A stretch of 8,154 bases of DNA from Rhodothermaceae bacterium. GTDB lineage: Bacteria; Bacteroidota; Rhodothermia; Rhodothermales; Rubricoccaceae. A program made the position numbers and the translations under genes. The stretch is from contig JABDIZ010000200.1 in the NCBI GenBank assembly GCA_013003465.1, positions 1-8,154 of the forward strand. Reading direction: 5' to 3'. Positions 5,667-8,154 of this stretch are shown here, in pieces; the first letter of the stretch is position 1; the number at the start of each line of letters is the position of its first letter. The notes beneath the pieces are model-generated. The model was not told where the DNA came from. It ran no database searches and was given only the letters and a program-made list of their open reading frames with translations.

Positions 5667-6641
5667 CTAGGTCCAGGCGTAGCCGAACGCAATGGCTACA
5701 CCAATGTGAACGAGCAGGATGAGCGCCATCACAATGGCGAGCGGCAGATGAAATGTATGCCAGTAGCGGAAGAGGCGGCCGAAGGGCTGGAGCAGCACGC
5801 GCTGCTGCGCGAGGCGGCGGTAGCGGTGCCCGAGGTCGAGCAACTGCGTCTGGGTAGCGGTAGGCACTCCGGCCGCGGCCAACTGGGTCTGCACTTGGCG
5901 GGCTTCGCGGCGCCCTGCCCAGTCGAAGCGGAGGGCGAGCGTGAGCGCGTTGAGCAGGCCTTGGGGCGCAGGAGGCTCGGCGAGGTAGGCCTGGAGGCGA
6001 TCCGTCGGCGCGCCGCTCGTTTGCAACTCGGCGAGAAGTGCTTGCTGTTCCGCGTCCAGTTCGTGCATCGTGCGGAACCGGCCATCTAGGGTCTTCGGGA
6101 TGTGGACGTAGACGTAGCGCCCGATCACGCCGCTCGCTACCACGAGTACCATGCTCCAGAACGCGATGGAGACGATCCCGCCCACCTTGACCGACGTGTG
6201 CAGCAAGACCAGAAACGGCCCGAGCGTACAGAGGAAGATGTGGAAGGACAGCCAGTGGCGCAGTTTGCCGAGGTGGGCGAGCCGCGCCCAGCGCTTGCGG
6301 GTCATGTAGCTCGCCACGCCGAAGGCGATCATCGCCGTGCCTACAATCGCCAGGCGGTTGCCGACGAGGCCGGTCGGTTTGAAGAGGTCGTGGTCGGGCG
6401 CGTAGGGGCGCTCGATGAGCGGCAGCAGGTAGTAGTCGAGGCCCCAAGCGAGGAAGAAGCCCGCCACGGCGATCCACGTCAGGCCGAGGGCGAGATGGTA
6501 GACGCGCGCCCAGGCGGTCGGCTTGCGCCGGAACGAGGCCGGGGGCGGCGTGGCCGGGACGACGCGCGGCGATGCCGGAGGCGGCGCATCGCGGCTCGAG
6601 GGAGGCGAGGGCATCGGCGGGCGTGGCGGAGCGAGCGGCAC
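5667..6641 (-). CDS. Five-helix membrane protein, predicted two-haem b-type cytochrome
   Basis: The 324-residue product starts at GTG (6641-6639), preceded by GAGG five bases upstream. The next in-frame ATG (6614) lacks such a site. A Pro-rich N-terminus (1-42) precedes helices at about 44-72, 91-112, 129-149 and 154-178, a soluble stretch (180-290), and a last helix at 296-321. Two helices carry His pairs 14 residues apart: H134/H148 (FHIFLCTLGPFLVLLH) and H298/H312 (FHLPLAIVMALILLVH). This is the geometry that holds two stacked haems b in a four-helix bundle in the cytochrome b family, so I predict four axial ligands and two haems. GVIGRYVYVHIPKTLDGR after helix 4 is a stretch I know from uncharacterised FCB membrane proteins. 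With multihaem c cytochromes encoded next door, quinol oxidation (or quinone reduction) linked to them is the likely role, by inference. No CXXCH or iron-sulphur motif is present. The gene lies 174 bp upstream of the TPR start on the same strand. Confidence 0.85.
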   Translation of the reverse strand: MPLAPPRPPMPSPPSSRDAPPPASPRVVPATPPPASFRRKPTAWARVYHLALGLTWIAVAGFFLAWGLDYYLLPLIERPYAPDHDLFKPTGLVGNRLAIVGTAMIAFGVASYMTRKRWARLAHLGKLRHWLSFHIFLCTLGPFLVLLHTSVKVGGIVSIAFWSMVLVVASGVIGRYVYVHIPKTLDGRFRTMHELDAEQQALLAELQTSGAPTDRLQAYLAEPPAPQGLLNALTLALRFDWAGRREARQVQTQLAAAGVPTATQTQLLDLGHRYRRLAQQRVLLQPFGRLFRYWHTFHLPLAIVMALILLVHIGVAIAFGYAWT

Positions 6642-6783
6642 AGGGGCCTCGTAGGGTAAGCGGGGGCGCCCGCGCTCTGCAAACCCGATGCCAGTCCCTG
6701 AGCAAGGGCTCTGTGGCCTAGGGAGCCTACCTGTGCGGCGCGGCGTTTGTAAGGCTCCGGTTCTTCTGCCACCGCCTGCTCCT
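6642..6783. promoter_or_regulatory. Divergent spacer between membrane cytochrome and lipoprotein genes
   Basis: This 142-bp region must carry the 5' signals of both outward-facing genes. I see GAGG for the minus-strand GTG start at 6641. On the plus strand GGGAG at 6721-6725 would suit an alternative lipoprotein start at GTG 6733. A short G+C-rich inverted repeat (GCGGG-GGCG-CCCGC, 6660-6673) is present. No convincing promoter hexamers of the sigma-70 or Bacteroidota type could be picked out. Confidence 0.45.
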
Positions 6784-7812
6784 GTGCCCGTCCGTTTCGG
6801 CTACATCCTTCTCAGCCTACTGCTCGCTGGCTGCCTCGGCGAGGCCGAGCGCGGCAACCCGCTCGATCCGCTCTCGGACAACTTCCAGAACGTAGGCGCG
6901 GTGTTCGGGACCGTCACGACATTCTATGCCCCCTTCGATGGCTTGCCCGGCGCGCAGGTCCAGCTGATGCCGCTCAATGAGGGACTGGATGGGGAAGCGG
7001 AACTCCGGGCGCCAGTGGATGGATCGGGCAGCTTTTCGCTGACCGACGTGCCGGCCGGGACCTACGCGGTCGCGGCCGAAGCCGATGGCTTTGCTACAGC
7101 CATGGATACCGTGACCATCGCGCTGGGCCAACGGACGGAGGTGGACCTCCGCCTCAATGGCATCCCGGTCGTCACCGTGCGTGCGTTCCACACCGAGCAC
7201 ATCGACCGTTGGTTTCCGCAGGATCCACTCTTTCAACTAGTGGTCGAGGTCACGGTGGGCGACCCGGATGGGGTGGGCGATATCGAAGGCGTACACCTGA
7301 CGCTCCCTTCCCTCGGCTTCGCCGATACGCTCCGGGCGGTGGCGGGTGAGCCAGGTGCGTACCGCCGCGTTTTTTCGGAGAGCGAATTGCCGGTGGCTGC
7401 GCAAGACCTGCTCGGCGAGCCGTTCCGCATAGCAGCCACAGATCGTCCGGGTGCGCAGGGTTTGACCAGTGCTGTGCAAATCGTGCGCATCATCACGAAC
7501 TTCCCCAATGGCCTGGAGCCTGCGCCCGGCCCGGGCGGTCGTCCGGTCGTTGCGCCCCAGCCGACGTTCACGTGGCGCGCCGTCACCGTGCCCTTCGGCT
7601 TCACCTATCGGCTGGATCTCACGTTCGTGCCCGTGCCGGGTCAGGAGACACCCTTTCAGTCGTATCTGGGCCTGCCCTCTACCGCAACAACATTTACCCT
7701 CCCCGAGGCGCTGCCGCCGGGCGACTACGACTGGACCGTCAGCGCGGTCGACGCCTTTGGCAACCTGAGCCGCTCGCGGCCCCTCGGCTTCCGCGTTGGC
7801 GGAACGTCGTAG
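6784..7812 (+). CDS. Lipoprotein with carboxypeptidase-regulatory-like and Ig/FN3-like domains
   Basis: Starting at GTG 6784 gives 342 residues with a compact lipoprotein signal (MPVRFGYILLSLLLAGC) and lipobox LAGC, with the lipidated Cys at 17. The frame is open back to ATG 6688. GTG 6733 has a better ribosome site (GGGAG, seven bases upstream) but gives a long Pro-rich n-region, so the start is uncertain. After Cys comes NPLDP (25-29), common just after the lipidation site in FCB lipoproteins. Residues about 39-125 look like a carboxypeptidase-regulatory beta sandwich (GTV....LPGAQVQL...GSFSLTDVPAGTYAVAAEADGF). The middle (150-235) looks Ig-like (DPDGVGDIEGV). Residues 255-338 look FN3-like (PTFTWRAV...LPPGDYDWTVSAVDAFGN). 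No catalytic motif is seen. A surface or periplasm-facing binding or structural role is likely. It faces away from the cytochrome operon, so a functional link is unproven. Confidence 0.8.
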   Translation: MPVRFGYILLSLLLAGCLGEAERGNPLDPLSDNFQNVGAVFGTVTTFYAPFDGLPGAQVQLMPLNEGLDGEAELRAPVDGSGSFSLTDVPAGTYAVAAEADGFATAMDTVTIALGQRTEVDLRLNGIPVVTVRAFHTEHIDRWFPQDPLFQLVVEVTVGDPDGVGDIEGVHLTLPSLGFADTLRAVAGEPGAYRRVFSESELPVAAQDLLGEPFRIAATDRPGAQGLTSAVQIVRIITNFPNGLEPAPGPGGRPVVAPQPTFTWRAVTVPFGFTYRLDLTFVPVPGQETPFQSYLGLPSTATTFTLPEALPPGDYDWTVSAVDAFGNLSRSRPLGFRVGGTS

Positions 7813-7878
7813 AAGCCATCGGTTCGTTCGGGCACGCCATTCGCAAGAGCGCCCACGGATCCAACCCGCCGCTCCTTC
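7813..7878. other. Short spacer between lipoprotein and GAF genes
   Basis: The 66-bp gap contains no clear terminator hairpin, promoter or Shine-Dalgarno sequence. The shortness of the gap and the shared strand allow co-transcription of the two genes, but this cannot be decided from the sequence. Confidence 0.4.
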
Positions 7879-8154
7879 ATGTCCGACGATACCCTTGCGC
7901 CCGCTGCGGCTTTTCCTGACGAGGCGCAGACCTCTCTCGACGCGCTCTCCGAGATCGCCGCGACCATCAACTCCGTCCGCGAGCCGGCGCGCTTGCTGGA
8001 GACCGTGCTGGAGATCGCCATGCAGTCACTCGACGCCGAGCGGGGGTTCGTCTTCCTGGAGGACGAGGACGCGGCGACGGGCTTCGCGGTCAAGGCGACC
8101 CGCAACTTCACCGAGGACGAACTCGACGGCGTGGTGACGGGCGAGGCCGAGGGC
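7879..8154 (+). CDS. GAF-domain signalling protein, N-terminal fragment
   Basis: The ATG at 7879 opens a frame of 92 codons that runs off the right edge. After an acidic/Ala-rich leader (1-20), residues about 21-92 match the start of a GAF domain: an alpha helix (LDALSEIAATINSVREPARL), LLETVLEIAMQSLDAERGFVFL, and VKATRNFTEDEL. This helix plus 'A.RGF.FL.D' strand is typical of GAF sensors at the N-terminus of sigma-54-dependent activators, histidine kinases or cyclic-nucleotide proteins. The output domain is outside the window, so the class cannot be decided. It follows the lipoprotein by 66 bp on the same strand and could be co-transcribed. No Shine-Dalgarno is visible upstream of the ATG. 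The GAF ligand is unknown. Regulation of the nearby electron-transfer genes is possible, but nothing in the sequence shows it. Confidence 0.8.
   Translation, partial: MSDDTLAPAAAFPDEAQTSLDALSEIAATINSVREPARLLETVLEIAMQSLDAERGFVFLEDEDAATGFAVKATRNFTEDELDGVVTGEAEG

Noticed and set aside
6660..6673. G+C-rich hairpin as an intrinsic terminator
   Set aside because: The stem is only 5 bp, lacks a T-tract, and sits between two divergent gene starts where no transcript is expected to end.
5626..6705. Alternative minus-strand frame overlapping the membrane cytochrome
   Set aside because: The translation is Arg/Pro/Ala-rich with no membrane or domain pattern, whereas the overlapping frame gives five clear helices and paired haem-ligand His.

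Overview
The window is G+C-rich (by eye about two thirds) and gene-dense. The cytochrome genes, the membrane cytochrome and the lipoprotein resemble families I know from the FCB group (Bacteroidota, Ignavibacteria and relatives). With this base composition a Rhodothermota-like or similar high-GC FCB lineage is my best guess. That placement is inference from protein style, not a search. The lipoprotein with a clean lipobox and the Sec-exported multihaem proteins indicate a diderm bacterium.

Layout. Positions 1-5492 hold a minus-strand block of four genes, read right to left: a membrane-anchored TPR protein (5492-4743), a 26-haem c-type cytochrome (4746-2629), a 28-haem c-type cytochrome (2632-350), and a secreted protein cut by the left edge (350-1). 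Every junction overlaps (GTGA, ATGA, TGATG), so this is a translationally coupled operon. Upstream of it is a 174-bp gap (5493-5666) with an inverted repeat and a pair of 10-bp direct repeats spaced one helical turn apart. Next comes a minus-strand five-helix membrane protein (6641-5667) with two His-X13-His helices, the expected signature of a two-haem b-type cytochrome. A 142-bp divergent spacer (6642-6783) separates it from a plus-strand lipoprotein gene (6784-7812). A GAF-domain protein starts at 7879 and runs off the right edge.

How the genes may work together (inference). The b-type membrane protein could take electrons from the quinone pool, or return them. The two exported cytochromes, with 54 CXXCH motifs between them, could carry electrons across the periplasm or beyond the cell. 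The TPR protein could help apocytochrome handling or assembly, and the truncated secreted protein could be an envelope partner. The two cytochromes share a three-haem module of about 73-90 residues. In the second one it has been amplified into near-regular 73-residue (219-bp) tandem copies. The main point of interest is therefore a candidate electron-transfer system, possibly for extracellular electron exchange, built from expandable haem modules. No terminal reductase, outer-membrane barrel or cytochrome maturation gene is visible inside the window, so the electron donor and acceptor remain unknown.
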